Shown here piece after piece: positions 44,635 to 58,142 of a DNA stretch of 64,000 nt. The first letter of the stretch is position 1; each line of letters begins with the position of its first letter. The notes beneath the pieces are model-generated. The model searched no databases and was not told the origin of the DNA. It saw only the letters and a list, made by a program, of their open reading frames with translations. Source of the stretch: Nocardia nova NBRC 15556 (GTDB lineage Bacteria; Actinomycetota; Actinomycetes; Mycobacteriales; Mycobacteriaceae); assembly GCF_001613005.1 (NCBI RefSeq), contig NZ_BDBN01000023.1, forward strand, positions 62,001-126,000, given 5' to 3'. Position numbers and translations under genes: made by a program.

Positions 44635-44950
44635 TACCGTAGCGCGTCGCTATGACCTCCTTTCAGGTGGGGTGCGTCGGGCAACGCACCTGTGGCCCAG
44701 CGGATTTCGCGCGTAAGACGACACGCCGAGGAGTGTGCGGAGACACGCCGTGACACGCCGATGACTTTCGCGAAACGCTGGGGCTTGGGTGCGGCCGTTG
44801 GTCAACATGCGGCAGGCGAATCGGCGGTGGCCGAGAACCTGCGCCTGTACCGGTGTCGCCGGCCACGTTCAGTGGCCGGGTGTTTGCTAGGTATTCGGCG
44901 CCCCAGCTGGTTCGGATCGGTCGGGTGCGACCGAATTTCGCGAGCGCCGG

Positions 44951-45244
44951 TCAGACGGCCATCCGGCGGCGGTTGCGCCGGGCGTGGAGCTCGCGTTCGG
45001 TCTCCGACATGCCGCCCCAGATGCCGTACGGCTCACTGACCTTCAGGGCGTGGCTGCGGCACTGCATGAGCACCGGGCAGGTCCGGCAGATCTCCTTGGC
45101 GCGCAACTCCCGCTGGGTGCGCGCGCGGCCGCGCTCGCCGTCGGGATGGAAGAAGACGGAGGAGTCCACACCGCGGCACGAGCCGCGCATCTGCCAATCC
45201 CAGATGTCGGCGTTGGGACCGGGGAGGTGGGTGGGCATGGGCAT
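44951..45244 (-). CDS. whiB3: WhiB-family iron-sulfur regulator, WhiB3-like
   Basis: 97 residues from ATG 45244, with GAGGAG six bases upstream. Four cluster-binding Cys (23, 53, 56, 62) in C-x29-C-x2-C-x5-C; the turn EPYGIWGGMSE and basic C-terminus (ARRNRRRMAV) bind DNA. LPGPNADIW and SSVFFHPDGERGRARTQRE match WhiB3, and its gene lies near sigD as in M. tuberculosis. WhiB3 responds to redox state and acts with the main sigma factor. Confidence 0.93.
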   Translation of the reverse strand: MPMPTHLPGPNADIWDWQMRGSCRGVDSSVFFHPDGERGRARTQRELRAKEICRTCPVLMQCRSHALKVSEPYGIWGGMSETERELHARRNRRRMAV

Positions 45245-45890
45245 GGTGAACTCCTCATGGTGCGAGCTCGTCGGCGTTGTCGAGCGGTGCTTGTCAGCAG
45301 CGGTCTGTCCGGACCCTGGGCGGGGGCGACAGTGACCTCGCCGAGATCGGGCTCGGACCGTATCGCCGATCTCCGGCGATCGCAGTACGCGGTCGCCGCA
45401 ATTTCGCGCGGCGCCGACGACGGCGATGAAGTACGTTAGGTCGCGCAGTGAAATCACGTCAATAGATACGTCGACAGTGATCGCAATTCCGGCAGATCTC
45501 AGATTTAACCTACGCACTGTTTACTTTCCGGACCGGGAAAGCGATACTGACCGGTTGACTTGTTTCGCGAGTATTGCGACGTGTCCGTAGATTCCCGCGT
45601 TTTCCCAGTTCACAGGGTGTTTAGCAGAAGAAAAGATCTGTCGTACTTGCCAACGCTGGGGAGTGTGATATGTGATGTGGCACACTGGCCTCGTGCGCGC
45701 GGAAGAAGTCCGGATGGCCGCGTCGGGGCGCGCAGGTTAATAATCCGAAAAGCGTGCGAATTCTGCTTCGGTGCGCCGGCGGTTAGCTCGTTGCAGATTT
45801 ACCTGATGGAAACACGGCGCCTCCGCTTTTCGCTGAAAAATAGCCCGTATGCGGTGCGGAGCGCGGGCCGCCTCCGGATAAGGTGCGCTG
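45245..45890. other. Long intergenic region upstream of whiB3
   Basis: 646 bases between divergent genes. The section 45440-45670 is richer in A/T than the surroundings and probably contains the whiB3 promoter and a long leader. No hexamers were assigned with confidence, and open frames here lack coding features. The mycobacterial whiB3 gene also has a long upstream region. Confidence 0.5.
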
Positions 45891-46784
45891 GTGTTGGATT
45901 TGTCCCCGGGAGTGCGCGGGTTGCTGGACCCCGGGCCCGCCGCCGTACTGGCCGACGCGGCGTTCGGCGGCCGCCCCGGCATCGCGCTCGCGGATCTGCC
46001 CGTCGCCGCCGATCCCGCCGGAACCCGGTTGCGGGCAATCGTCCTCGGTGGTCGGGGGTGGTATGCGGCCGCGCGCGCCGAATTGCTCCGGGCCGCCCGG
46101 TTGACCAGGGATCCGGTATTCCGCTCGCTCGTGGCCTCCACCGAGGCGTCGCTGCTCCGTCAACTCGGCTGGCACGCGCGCGCCGCGATCCTGGACGGAC
46201 GGGCAGCGGCGCTGGTCGCGAACCTGCCGGTGGTGGGTGCCGCCGATCCGATGCGCGCTGCGGCGGTCTGCGACGCGCTGACCGGATTGGCCGCGGACGC
46301 ACTCGGTACCGGGCAGCCGCAGGTGTCCGCGCGGTTGCTGCGGCGCTGTCGCGGCGAACTGGATCGCGCGCCCACGGACCTGCGGACACTGGTGCGCTGG
46401 CACTGGGTCAGCGCCGAAACCGCCCTCGCCGCACCCGGTCTGGGACTGGTCGCCGAGCCGGCGTCGACGCACGCCGAGGCGGCTGTCGCCGCGGCCGAGC
46501 GGATGGGATCGGTTCGGCATCAAGTGAAGTCGCGGCTACTGCTGGCCGCCGCGGCGGCGGCCGAGGGTGACATCGATCGCAGTCGCGCCGGTGCCGAGCT
46601 GGTCGATTCTCTCTGCGCCGCACATGGATTGCTGCCGCTGCGCTGGGCCGCCGCGATGTTGCGGTCGGGGGTGTGCGAGCCGGCCGAGGCCCGCCGCGCG
46701 GCAGCCGAAGCCGCTGTGTTCGCGAGCATTCTGGCTGGTCGGGGCGGTCGGCTGCGGATCGGGACGGAAATCGGGGAGCAGTGA
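45891..46784 (+). CDS. Helical repeat protein (Rv3415c-like), function unknown
   Basis: 297 residues from GTG 45891. Almost wholly helical and Ala/Arg-rich, with TPR-like spacing (AARAELLRAARLTRDPVFRSLVAS, then HARAAILDGRAAALVANL). No signal or membrane segment. Genes of this type lie between whiB3 and sigD in mycobacteria (Rv3415c). Possibly a scaffold; nothing more can be said. Confidence 0.7.
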   Translation: MLDLSPGVRGLLDPGPAAVLADAAFGGRPGIALADLPVAADPAGTRLRAIVLGGRGWYAAARAELLRAARLTRDPVFRSLVASTEASLLRQLGWHARAAILDGRAAALVANLPVVGAADPMRAAAVCDALTGLAADALGTGQPQVSARLLRRCRGELDRAPTDLRTLVRWHWVSAETALAAPGLGLVAEPASTHAEAAVAAAERMGSVRHQVKSRLLLAAAAAAEGDIDRSRAGAELVDSLCAAHGLLPLRWAAAMLRSGVCEPAEARRAAAEAAVFASILAGRGGRLRIGTEIGEQ

Positions 46785-46920
46785 TCCCCCATGTTGTCCG
46801 ACTCACATAGCTGAGCCGCTATTGTTGGTTTCGTTCCACCGACCGGTGGAAGCACCGGTCGAAATCCGGCCGTGCCACTTGTAACGCCAGGAATATCTCT
46901 GACGATGACGCACTCGGGCG

Positions 46921-47478
46921 TTGGACGCCGCCGTAGCTGCTGCAGCTCAGGGCGACCGTTCGGCTTTAGCCCAGGTACTGGAAATCATCCGCCCGCTGGT
47001 AGTTCGTTATTGCCGTGCGCGGATCGGTTCCGCGGAGCGTGGGCAGCTCTCCGCGGACGACGTGGCGCAGGAGGTCTGCTTGGCTGTGATGACCGCCCTG
47101 CCGCGTTACCAGGACCAGGGGCGGCCGTTCATGGCTTTCGTGTACGGAATCGCCTCGCACAAGGTCGCCGACGCACATCGCAACGCCGCCCGTAACAAGG
47201 CGGACGCGATGGCCGAAGTACCAGATGTCATATCCACCGACCAGGGGCCGGAGCAGCGCGCTCTCGAATCCGAAACGAGCCGGCAGATGAACAGTCTGCT
47301 GGCCACGCTACCGGAGAAGCATCGAGAGATCCTGATCCTGCGTTTGGTCATGGGTTTGTCAGCAGAAGAAACTGCTGTCGCCGTGGGCAGTACGGCGGGA
47401 GCTATACGAGTGGCTCAGCATCGGGCGCTCGCGAAACTCAAGTCACAAGTGGCGAGGGCAGGTGAAATGTATGGCTAG
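46921..47478 (+). CDS. sigD: ECF sigma factor SigD
   Basis: 185 residues from TTG 46921. Region 2: IRPLVVRYCRARIGSAER, LSADDVAQEVCLAVMTALPRYQDQG and FVYGIASHKVADAHR. Region 4: LPEKHREILILRLVMGLSAEETA and GSTAGAIRVAQHRAL. Very close in pattern to mycobacterial SigD. The frame has a TGA at 46906, so no ATG is available. An ATG at 46905, which gives a SigD-like N-terminus, is in another frame (see findings). Followed by its anti-sigma gene with overlap. Confidence 0.93.
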   Translation: MDAAVAAAAQGDRSALAQVLEIIRPLVVRYCRARIGSAERGQLSADDVAQEVCLAVMTALPRYQDQGRPFMAFVYGIASHKVADAHRNAARNKADAMAEVPDVISTDQGPEQRALESETSRQMNSLLATLPEKHREILILRLVMGLSAEETAVAVGSTAGAIRVAQHRALAKLKSQVARAGEMYG

Positions 47479-48670
47479 GGATGGCGAGCGCGGTCGGGGC
47501 GACTGGAAGGCGCGGCTTGGATCGCCGAACAGCGGTCCCTATGCCGAGGCATCCGGGGAGTCCGGTGACGCCGGGCCGGTGGATATCGCAGCGGTCCGAC
47601 GCGACGATGCGCTGATCGACGCCATCGCAGGCGACGGTCCCGTAGCGACCGACAGTGCCGAGGAGTATCAACTCGCGAGCCTGCTCGCGAATTGGCGAGC
47701 CGATATCGTCGACACTCCGATGCCGGCCGGTCCCGATCTGGACGCCGTGGTAGCGGCCGTCAACCAGGAGATCGGAGCGCGGGAGGCGAGGGTCAACGCC
47801 CATCGCCGCGGCAGATTGCGATTGGTACGTCCGCTGATGGGCGCCGCGGCCGCGGTCGCGGTGATCGCCGGCGGGACGACGGCCTTCTCCTACGGCGCGC
47901 AGCCGGGTGATCCGTTGTGGCGGGTGAAGGAGGTCGTGTTCAGCCAGCAGGCGCAGACCACGATCGCCCAGCGCGCCGACGACGATATGACCAAGGCGCA
48001 GGCGCTGATCGACCAGGGACACCCCGAACAGGCCAAGGCACTGTTGGAGAGCGCTTCCACCAACACGACTCAGGTCGACGACAACTCGCGCAAGCAGGAT
48101 CTGCAGGTGCGCTGGCAGCACATGCTGGATCAGCTGAAGACCACCGCACCCGAGGTGGCCGCCGCGCTGGAGTCGCTGGAGCCGAAGGCGAATACGACGC
48201 CGGCCACCCCGACAGTGGTCGCGCCGACGACGCCGGGACAGTCTGCCAATCCAGGGCAGCACGAGAGCACCGGCTCCAAGCCGAGCACCCCGGGCCCGGA
48301 GATCATGCGCAGCCAGACCGCGCCCGAAACCGGTGCGAGCGGTTCCGGACCGGGAACGCCGGGCACCGAGCCGGGAAGTGGTTCCAAGCCGCCGACGAAC
48401 CAGCAGCAGCAACCGCCGACGACTGCCGAGCCGCCGACGAACCAGCCGCCGACTCAGCAGCAGCCGCCGACCAACGAACAGCCACCCACACACGAACAGC
48501 CGCCGACGAACCAGCCCACCGCCAATCCGCCGACCACCATCGGCGGAGGGGCGGTGGTCCCGCCGACGCAGCCGCAGCAGACGGTGGCCCCGGTCCATCC
48601 GTCGGTGCCCTCGGTGCCGACGGTGGTCGTGCCACCGGCCGGTGGGGGATTGCACCCCGGCATCAACTAG
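47471..48670 (+). CDS. rsdA: Anti-sigma-D factor RsdA
   Basis: 399 residues from ATG 47471 (a GTG three codons earlier is possible), overlapping sigD by eight bases. The cytoplasmic N-terminus contains the SigD-binding segment VDIAAVRRDDALIDAIAG. A transmembrane helix lies at ~125-145 (LMGAAAAVAVIAGGTTAFSY). An exported helical domain follows (PGDPLWRVKEVVFSQQAQ, AQALIDQGHPEQAKALLESA). The last ~190 residues are Pro/Gln/Thr-rich with PPTNQ/PPTxEQ repeats. RsdA is normally degraded to release SigD. Confidence 0.9.
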   Translation: MARDGERGRGDWKARLGSPNSGPYAEASGESGDAGPVDIAAVRRDDALIDAIAGDGPVATDSAEEYQLASLLANWRADIVDTPMPAGPDLDAVVAAVNQEIGAREARVNAHRRGRLRLVRPLMGAAAAVAVIAGGTTAFSYGAQPGDPLWRVKEVVFSQQAQTTIAQRADDDMTKAQALIDQGHPEQAKALLESASTNTTQVDDNSRKQDLQVRWQHMLDQLKTTAPEVAAALESLEPKANTTPATPTVVAPTTPGQSANPGQHESTGSKPSTPGPEIMRSQTAPETGASGSGPGTPGTEPGSGSKPPTNQQQQPPTTAEPPTNQPPTQQQPPTNEQPPTHEQPPTNQPTANPPTTIGGGAVVPPTQPQQTVAPVHPSVPSVPTVVVPPAGGGLHPGIN

Positions 48671-48824
48671 AACCACATATTCAATACGAGAACCGATCGC
48701 CGATCCCGGCGGTCGGATTCGTGTTTTTCAGGGGGAAGTGCGCGCGGTACGTCGCGGCGGAAGTGTGGAAATTCACACGCCGAAAGCGCGCGCGGCTGTG
48801 CCGAGCCGAGCGCTACGCGGCTGA

Positions 48825-51053
<2,229 letters not shown>

Positions 51054-51386
51054 GAGCCGGGGCGAGGGCGACGAGTCCTCGCCACGGCGACACGGTTGGC
51101 TCGCCGCTGTGTCGCGGGTGACGGAAATGCTTCCGGGACAAGGCATGTCATCGCGACGCGTCGGCCCAACGCGGTCCCGGGATACCGGTCGGTCGTGTCG
51201 ATGTGTGACCGCGCCCGGCCCGTCCCGATGCTCACGGTCCGACACGGACCGCCCCCGGCGTATGGCGTACGCCGGGAGCTGGGAGGATGGACGCGCGTCG
51301 GCGTGAGATCGCCGCGACGTCGTGGCGCCGGCGCGCGAGTTCGTCGCACACACCGGCGTGGCAGAACACACTAAGGAGAGACATCA
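51054..51386 (+). other. Intergenic region between guaB and guaB3, two possible hairpins
   Basis: 333 bases without a gene. Directly after guaB, GGCGAGG (51061-51067) pairs with CCTCGCC (51077-51083). Then GCGACAC (51087-51093) pairs with GTGTCGC (51109-51115). These may form a weak terminator. The end of the region provides AAGGAGAG for guaB3. Confidence 0.5.
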
Positions 51387-52556
51387 GTGCGGGACATGGT
51401 CGAGATCGGGATGGGTCGGACCGCCCGGCGTACCTATGAGCTGGACGATGTCGACATCGTCCCCTCGCGGCGCACCCGGTCGTCGAAGCAGGTGTCGCTG
51501 GCATGGCAGCTGGATGCCTACCGATTCGACATCCCCGTGGTCGCGCATCCGACCGATGCGCTGGTGTCGCCGGAATTCGCGATCGAATTGGGCCGCCTCG
51601 GCGGACTGGGCGTCATCAACGGCGAGGGACTGTGGGCCCGGCACGCCGATGTGAGCGCACGCATCGAGCAGTTGGTCGAGGTGGCCGAGCACAAGGGTCC
51701 CGAGGCCGCGGTCGAACTGCTGCAGGAACTGCACGCCGCGCCGATGCAGCCCGACCTGCTGGCCGCCGCGGTCGCGCAGGTGCGCGCCGCCGGAGTGACG
51801 GTCGCGGTGCGGGTGAGCCCCCAGAACGCGCGCGCCCTGACCCCGAGTCTGGTGCAGGCCGGGATCGACCTGCTGGTCGTCCACGGCACCATCATCTCCG
51901 CCGAACACGTCGGCGGCGCGAGCGCGGTGCCCGTCGAAGATGCCGGCTCGTCGGTGGAACCGCTGAACCTCAAGACCTTCATCGCCGAACTGGACGTGCC
52001 GGTCGTGGCCGGTGGCGTCAGCGATCACCGCACCGCCCTGCATCTGATGCGCACCGGCGCCGCCGGCGTGATCGTCGGTTACGGCTCGATGCCCGGCGCC
52101 ACCACCACCGGTGAGGTGCTCGGTATCGGCGTCCCGATGGCGACCGCGATCGCCGATGCCGCCGCGGCCCGCCGCGACTACCTCGACGAGACCGGCGGGC
52201 GCTACGTCCACGTGATCGCGGACGGCGACATCGTCTCCTCCGGCCAGCTGGCCAAGGCCATCGCCTGTGGTGCCGACGCGGCGATGCTGGGTGTGCCGCT
52301 CGCGCTGGCCCAGGAGGCGCCCGGCCACGGCTGGTACTGGCCCTCGGCGGCCGCGCATCCGTCGGTCCCGCGCGGCGCGCTGCTGCAGTTCGCCGAGCCG
52401 GACGAGCAGCCGGCGCTGGAGAAGGTGCTGTACGGACCGTCCAGCGATCCGTGGGGCTCGGTGAATCTCGTTGGCGGCCTGCGTCGTTCGATGGCCAAGG
52501 CCGGATACTGCGATCTGAAGGAATTCCAGCGGGTCGGTCTCAGCGTGCGGGCCTGA
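51387..52556 (+). CDS. guaB3: GuaB3-type IMP dehydrogenase family protein
   Basis: 389 residues from GTG 51387. IMPDH-like barrel beginning VEIGMGRTARRTYELDDVDIVPSRRT, without CBS domains, and with VVAGGVSDHRTALHLMRTGAAGVIVG. The usual catalytic loop with CTTR is not present, as is normal for actinobacterial GuaB3. It therefore probably has another activity in purine metabolism; GMP-reductase-like roles have been proposed for the family. Lies between guaB and guaA as in mycobacteria. Confidence 0.92.
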   Translation: MRDMVEIGMGRTARRTYELDDVDIVPSRRTRSSKQVSLAWQLDAYRFDIPVVAHPTDALVSPEFAIELGRLGGLGVINGEGLWARHADVSARIEQLVEVAEHKGPEAAVELLQELHAAPMQPDLLAAAVAQVRAAGVTVAVRVSPQNARALTPSLVQAGIDLLVVHGTIISAEHVGGASAVPVEDAGSSVEPLNLKTFIAELDVPVVAGGVSDHRTALHLMRTGAAGVIVGYGSMPGATTTGEVLGIGVPMATAIADAAAARRDYLDETGGRYVHVIADGDIVSSGQLAKAIACGADAAMLGVPLALAQEAPGHGWYWPSAAAHPSVPRGALLQFAEPDEQPALEKVLYGPSSDPWGSVNLVGGLRRSMAKAGYCDLKEFQRVGLSVRA

Positions 52557-52577
52557 GATCGCACGCCGCGGCCCGGC

Positions 52578-53375
52578 TCAGTTGAGCCGGGTCAGCACCT
52601 CCCCGCGCAGGAAGTCGCGAATCGCGGCGTTGACCTGCTCGGGGTGGGTCATGTTGACCGCCTGACGGGCGCCCTCGATTTCGCAGAATCGCGATCCGAC
52701 CAGTCGCCGTGCCATCTCCAGCGCGTGCGCGCGCGGGATGCCGGCCCGCGTCGGGTGGATGACCAATGCGGGACAGGTGATTTCGCACAGCCGATCCAGG
52801 ATCGAGTCGCGGGCCAGCAGACATCCGGCCGCGGCCTCGAGCTCGTGCGGATCGCGCGCCAGCCACCGCTTGGTCCACACCGCCCGGTACCAGGCGTCGT
52901 CTCCGATCAGCCAGTGCGCCATGTGCTCGGCGAGGGCGTGCCGGATATTCGGCTCCCGCCAGTGGTCCAGGAAGCGGCGCGAGGTCACGAGTTCCTGCGG
53001 GGTCGGGCTGTGCGCCTCGGTCGAGATCAAGATCAGCGCCTCCACCCGTTCGGGAGCGAGCAGGGCGGTGCGCATGGCGCTGAACCCGCCCTGTGAGGTG
53101 CCGCCGACCACCGCGCGTTCGACGCCGAGCTGATCCAGCACGGTCAGCGCGTCGCGGGCCGCCGTCCAATAGGTGAAGGGCAGCCCCTCGTCGCGGGTGC
53201 GGCCGTGTCCGCGCGCATCCCAGGTGACGATGCGGAACTCCGGTGCCAATGCGGCCGCCTGCGATGCGAACATCGTTCGATCCATGAAGAATTCGTGCCC
53301 CAGCAGTACCACCGGGCCACGGCCACCGGAATCCTCGTAATGGATTTCGGCATCGATCGCACGGGCGAATGGCAC
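52578..53375 (-). CDS. Alpha/beta hydrolase
   Basis: 265 residues from GTG 53375 (GTG 53381 also possible). Hydrolase fold: VVLLGHEFFMDRTMF (oxyanion), TWDARGHGRT, nucleophile elbow GGTSQGG with Ser, and final His in NMTHPEQ. The acid is probably in the strand ALVIHPTRAG, which lacks a clear Asp, so the triad should be checked. Opposite strand to the guanine genes and convergent with guaB3. Substrate unknown. Confidence 0.82.
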   Translation of the reverse strand: MPFARAIDAEIHYEDSGGRGPVVLLGHEFFMDRTMFASQAAALAPEFRIVTWDARGHGRTRDEGLPFTYWTAARDALTVLDQLGVERAVVGGTSQGGFSAMRTALLAPERVEALILISTEAHSPTPQELVTSRRFLDHWREPNIRHALAEHMAHWLIGDDAWYRAVWTKRWLARDPHELEAAAGCLLARDSILDRLCEITCPALVIHPTRAGIPRAHALEMARRLVGSRFCEIEGARQAVNMTHPEQVNAAIRDFLRGEVLTRLN

Positions 53376-53597
53376 GAGCACGAGGATAGCCGTCGCCGAG
53401 TGCCGCTGCTCCGCCTTCGTGATCGCCGCGGAGGAAGGCGGGCATGGATATGTGCTGGCGGATAGGCCGTTTCGCAAGCCCGGCCGGCACCGGCCGATAC
53501 GACCGGCATCGAACCGGTGGAGTGGGGGCGATCACGGCCTCGAGTCGCAGGCTCGCCCGCCCTCGAGGTGCGCCGATGCCCTCACTAAACTGTGCGG

Positions 53598-55175
<1,578 letters not shown>

Positions 55176-55204
55176 GCGGCTGTCGTTACGGATAGCGGAG
55201 AAGA

Positions 55205-55241
55205 GGCCTTCCAGCATCGGCTGGAAGGCCCCTTCTTTCTG
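55205..55241 (+). terminator. Intrinsic terminator after guaA
   Basis: Perfect 11-bp stem (55205-55215 with 55220-55230) with loop ATCG, followed by CCTTCTTTCTG. The preceding AGAAG can pair with the CTTCT of the tail. It lies 30 bases after the guaA stop and between convergent genes. Confidence 0.9.
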
Positions 55242-55260
55242 TTGCGGCCTCTTCCGGAGG

Positions 55261-55482
55261 CTATTTCTTCCTTCGCGGCGAGATCACCAGGGCGATGCCC
55301 ACGACCACCGCCACACCCACCACGATCCAGCCCACCGGCACCGCACTGTGGAAGGGCCAGGACGTGGGGCCGATGAAGGCCCAGACGCTGACCAGCAGGG
55401 CGAGTATCCCGGCCAGCAGCAGCGAGAACGACGGTCCGCGCCCAGTTTCGGTCCGAGTGTCGGCCGTTTCGTTGTCAGCCAC
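55261..55482 (-). CDS. Small two-helix membrane protein
   Basis: 73 residues. Two hydrophobic helices (FSLLLAGILALLVSVWAFI and VGWIVVGVAVVVGIALVI), a basic end (SPRRKK), and a polar N-terminus. Its start overlaps the end of the PspC/LiaF-like gene by eight bases, so the two are probably co-translated. No family recognised. Confidence 0.7.
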   Translation of the reverse strand: MADNETADTRTETGRGPSFSLLLAGILALLVSVWAFIGPTSWPFHSAVPVGWIVVGVAVVVGIALVISPRRKK

Positions 55483-57313
55483 GTTTCACCTCCGCGTTTC
55501 CGGCGTGGACATCGACGTCGAGAGTGAGAATCGGCCCGTCGGCCGGTCCGGTGGGCCCCTGCGGGCAGGACACGTCGCCCATACTGGCGTTGCAGGTCGC
55601 GTGTAGCCGCATCGAGTCCGGCACCAGCACCCGGAAGTCGCCCATCTGGACGTTCACGTGCACCGTGCGATTCTCGGTGAGGGGCAGTCGGCGCAGATCG
55701 AGCGTGCCCGATCCCATGGTGATCCGGTATTCCGAGGCCAGATCGGCGGTTGTGGCCGGGGTCCAGACGTGGTCGCCCATGGCTCCGCGGTCGAATTCGA
55801 CGGGACCGACCATCGAGGCGAGGATGACGAATCCCGCCAGCGGCGCCAGCACCACCATCAAGCCGTAGCCGCGTCGCAGGAACGCGCCGACGATCAGGCC
55901 CAGGCCGACCACCGCCAGGGCGACCGCGCCGATCCGCGCGGGTGTCATCCAGTCCGCCCCGGCCGCGGCCACCGCGCCCGCCGCCGCTGCCGCCAGGACG
56001 GCCAGACCGATCACCACCGGCGTGAGCCGGGAGTGCGGCCGCTGTGCGGGGACGACCGCGACCGGGCGTTGCTGCGTCGGGGTGGGCAGATCCCAGGCCA
56101 TGGGCGCCACGCCGAGCGGATCCCAGCCGGCCGCAGTGGGGCCGACATGCGCCGGGTTCGGGATCGGACGGTTGCCGTTCGGCCGTGGGCCGGGAGGAGG
56201 CGTCGGGCGAGGACGTGTGCTCCCGCCGGGCCCGGGCGAATCGTCGGGGCCGGACTCGTCCTCGGCCGGGTGTTCGTCGGAGGGTGCCGCCGATTCGGAT
56301 TCGGCGGTGAGTGGCCGGGTCAGCGCGACCGTGGGTCGGTCGTCGGCCGGCGCTTCGTCGGTGGGCGAGTCCGGGTCGGTGGCAGCGTGTTCGGAGGTAC
56401 CGGGATCGGTCGCGGCGTCCGAATCGGCCTGCCGTTCGGACGCATTTTCCGTCGGAACACCTTCTGCGGCAGAGCTTTCGGTCGCAGTCGGTTCGGTCGC
56501 TTCGGGTGCCGAACTCCTGCTGTCCGGCGATGCGGTGCCGGCTTCGCCAGGATTACTTTCCGGCGTCCCGGTGGCCGGATCGACCCGCAGTGGGGCGGTG
56601 GCGGCGGCTGCGACGATCGGTTCGGTTGCCGACGCGTTGTCCGTCGTCGAAACAGCGTCGTTCGAGGCCGGTGTCGGTGTGGTCGGAACCCGGCCGCCGG
56701 CAAAGGCATTCGGGTCCGGTTCGTAGTGGTCGGGCAGCTTGGTGAAGGGTCCGTACTGGCTTCCGCTCCACGGCGACCCGCCCGGGAAGCTCGCCCCCGG
56801 ATATCCCGTCGCCGCGATCCCGCCCTCGGCCGTCAGCGGATAGGAGCCGTCGATCGGCGGTTCCGGCTGCCGCATGTACAGCAACCACCAGCCGGCCACC
56901 ATCAGCGCGAAACTGATCACCCCCGAGCCGCCGAGTCCGACACCCACCGGGCCCATCGTGGTGACCGCGATCGCCAGAGCGACGATCAGCACGATGGTCT
57001 TGGTCGACGACTGCGAACTGCGTCCGCGGCTGATCAGGCCCTCCGCGGGTGAGACCGCATCACCCGCCGGAGGCAGCAGCAGCCATGCCGCCAGATACAA
57101 CACGATGCCCGCACCACCGAAGATCGTCGACACCACGAACGCGACCCGGATCAGTACCGGGTCCACGCCGTAGCGCCGGCCGAATCCGGACGCCACGCCG
57201 GCGACCGGACTCTGTCCCGGCAACCGTGTCGGACGCGTCCGCCACAGGTGCTGGAGCTGTTCGCTGAATCCCGTCCGGCTCGTGCCGCCGGTCCCGCCGC
57301 TCGCTGTGGTCAT
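55475..57313 (-). CDS. PspC-domain membrane protein with LiaF-like C-terminal domain
   Basis: 612 residues. N-terminal PspC domain (~residues 30-85: SPVAGVASGFGRRYGVDPVLIRVAFVV, GIVLYLAAWLLLP), two further helices, then a Pro/Glu/Thr-rich cytoplasmic stretch of ~200 residues. Another helix cluster follows (LTPVVIGLAVLAAAAAGAVAAAGADW). The C-terminal beta-rich domain (YRITMGSGTLDLRRL, VHVNVQMGDFRVLVPDSM) is of the LiaF/DUF4097 type. Such proteins sense or transmit cell-envelope stress. Two two-component systems lie beside it, one with its own PspC domain. Confidence 0.85.
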   Translation of the reverse strand: MTTASGGTGGTSRTGFSEQLQHLWRTRPTRLPGQSPVAGVASGFGRRYGVDPVLIRVAFVVSTIFGGAGIVLYLAAWLLLPPAGDAVSPAEGLISRGRSSQSSTKTIVLIVALAIAVTTMGPVGVGLGGSGVISFALMVAGWWLLYMRQPEPPIDGSYPLTAEGGIAATGYPGASFPGGSPWSGSQYGPFTKLPDHYEPDPNAFAGGRVPTTPTPASNDAVSTTDNASATEPIVAAAATAPLRVDPATGTPESNPGEAGTASPDSRSSAPEATEPTATESSAAEGVPTENASERQADSDAATDPGTSEHAATDPDSPTDEAPADDRPTVALTRPLTAESESAAPSDEHPAEDESGPDDSPGPGGSTRPRPTPPPGPRPNGNRPIPNPAHVGPTAAGWDPLGVAPMAWDLPTPTQQRPVAVVPAQRPHSRLTPVVIGLAVLAAAAAGAVAAAGADWMTPARIGAVALAVVGLGLIVGAFLRRGYGLMVVLAPLAGFVILASMVGPVEFDRGAMGDHVWTPATTADLASEYRITMGSGTLDLRRLPLTENRTVHVNVQMGDFRVLVPDSMRLHATCNASMGDVSCPQGPTGPADGPILTLDVDVHAGNAEVKRG

Positions 57314-57452
57314 AGCTCAATGGTGGCCGTGAGCAGCATCGAATGGCATCGGGGTTCACCCTGAAAACGAACCTGAACTACATCCGGACGGAATCGACTC
57401 GACTCGGGCCGCCAGACGACGGCGGCTCGGGGCACGGTCGGACAAGTTCGAT

Positions 57453-58142
57453 CTACGGTGCCACCAGGCCCGTTCGATAGGCGATGACGACCAATTGCGC
57501 GCGGTCGCGCGCGCCGAGTTTGACCATCGCCCGGCTGACGTGGGTGCGGGCGGTCGCCGGACTGAGGAACAGTTCGGCGCCGATCTCGGCATTGCTCATG
57601 CCCTGGCCGACCAGGGCCAGCACCTCCCGCTCACGGTCGGTCAGTACCGCGAGCCGCTGTTCGGCGGCCTGGTCGGCGGCGCGGCGAGCCGTGAACTGGG
57701 CTATGAGCCGGCGAGTGATCCGGGGCGCGAGCAGAGCCTCACCGGCGGCGACCACGCGGATAGCGTGCAGCAGCTCGGCCGGACCGGCATCCTTGAGCAG
57801 AAAACCGCCGGCGCCGGCCTGCAGTCCCTCGAAGACATAGGCATCGGTGTCGTAGGTGGTCAGGATGAGGATCCGGACATCCTGCAGCCCGGTCGTCGCG
57901 GCGATCTCGCGGGTGGCCTGAATGCCGTCCATCGTCGGCATGCGGATATCCATCAGTACGACATCCGGACGCAGCGCACGAGCTTTCCGCACGGCTTCGG
58001 CGCCGTTGGCGGCCTCTCCGACGACCGTGATGTCGTCCTCGATATCGAGCAGGAGCCGAAAGCCCGAGCGCACCAACTGCTCGTCGTCGACGAGCAGAAC
58101 CCGGATCGGGGTGCCACCGTCCGAGTCTGCCGTACTCCTCAC
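57453..58142 (-). CDS. LuxR-type (NarL) response regulator
   Basis: 229 residues from GTG 58142. Receiver domain with VLLVDDEQLV and phospho-acceptor Asp65 (VVLMDIRMP), followed by Lys in FLLKDAG. The C-terminal LuxR helix-turn-helix contains LTDREREVLALVGQGMSNAEIGAELFLSPATARTHV. Overlaps the kinase gene by four bases (GTGA); the two form one two-component system. Confidence 0.95.
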   Translation of the reverse strand: MRSTADSDGGTPIRVLLVDDEQLVRSGFRLLLDIEDDITVVGEAANGAEAVRKARALRPDVVLMDIRMPTMDGIQATREIAATTGLQDVRILILTTYDTDAYVFEGLQAGAGGFLLKDAGPAELLHAIRVVAAGEALLAPRITRRLIAQFTARRAADQAAEQRLAVLTDREREVLALVGQGMSNAEIGAELFLSPATARTHVSRAMVKLGARDRAQLVVIAYRTGLVAP

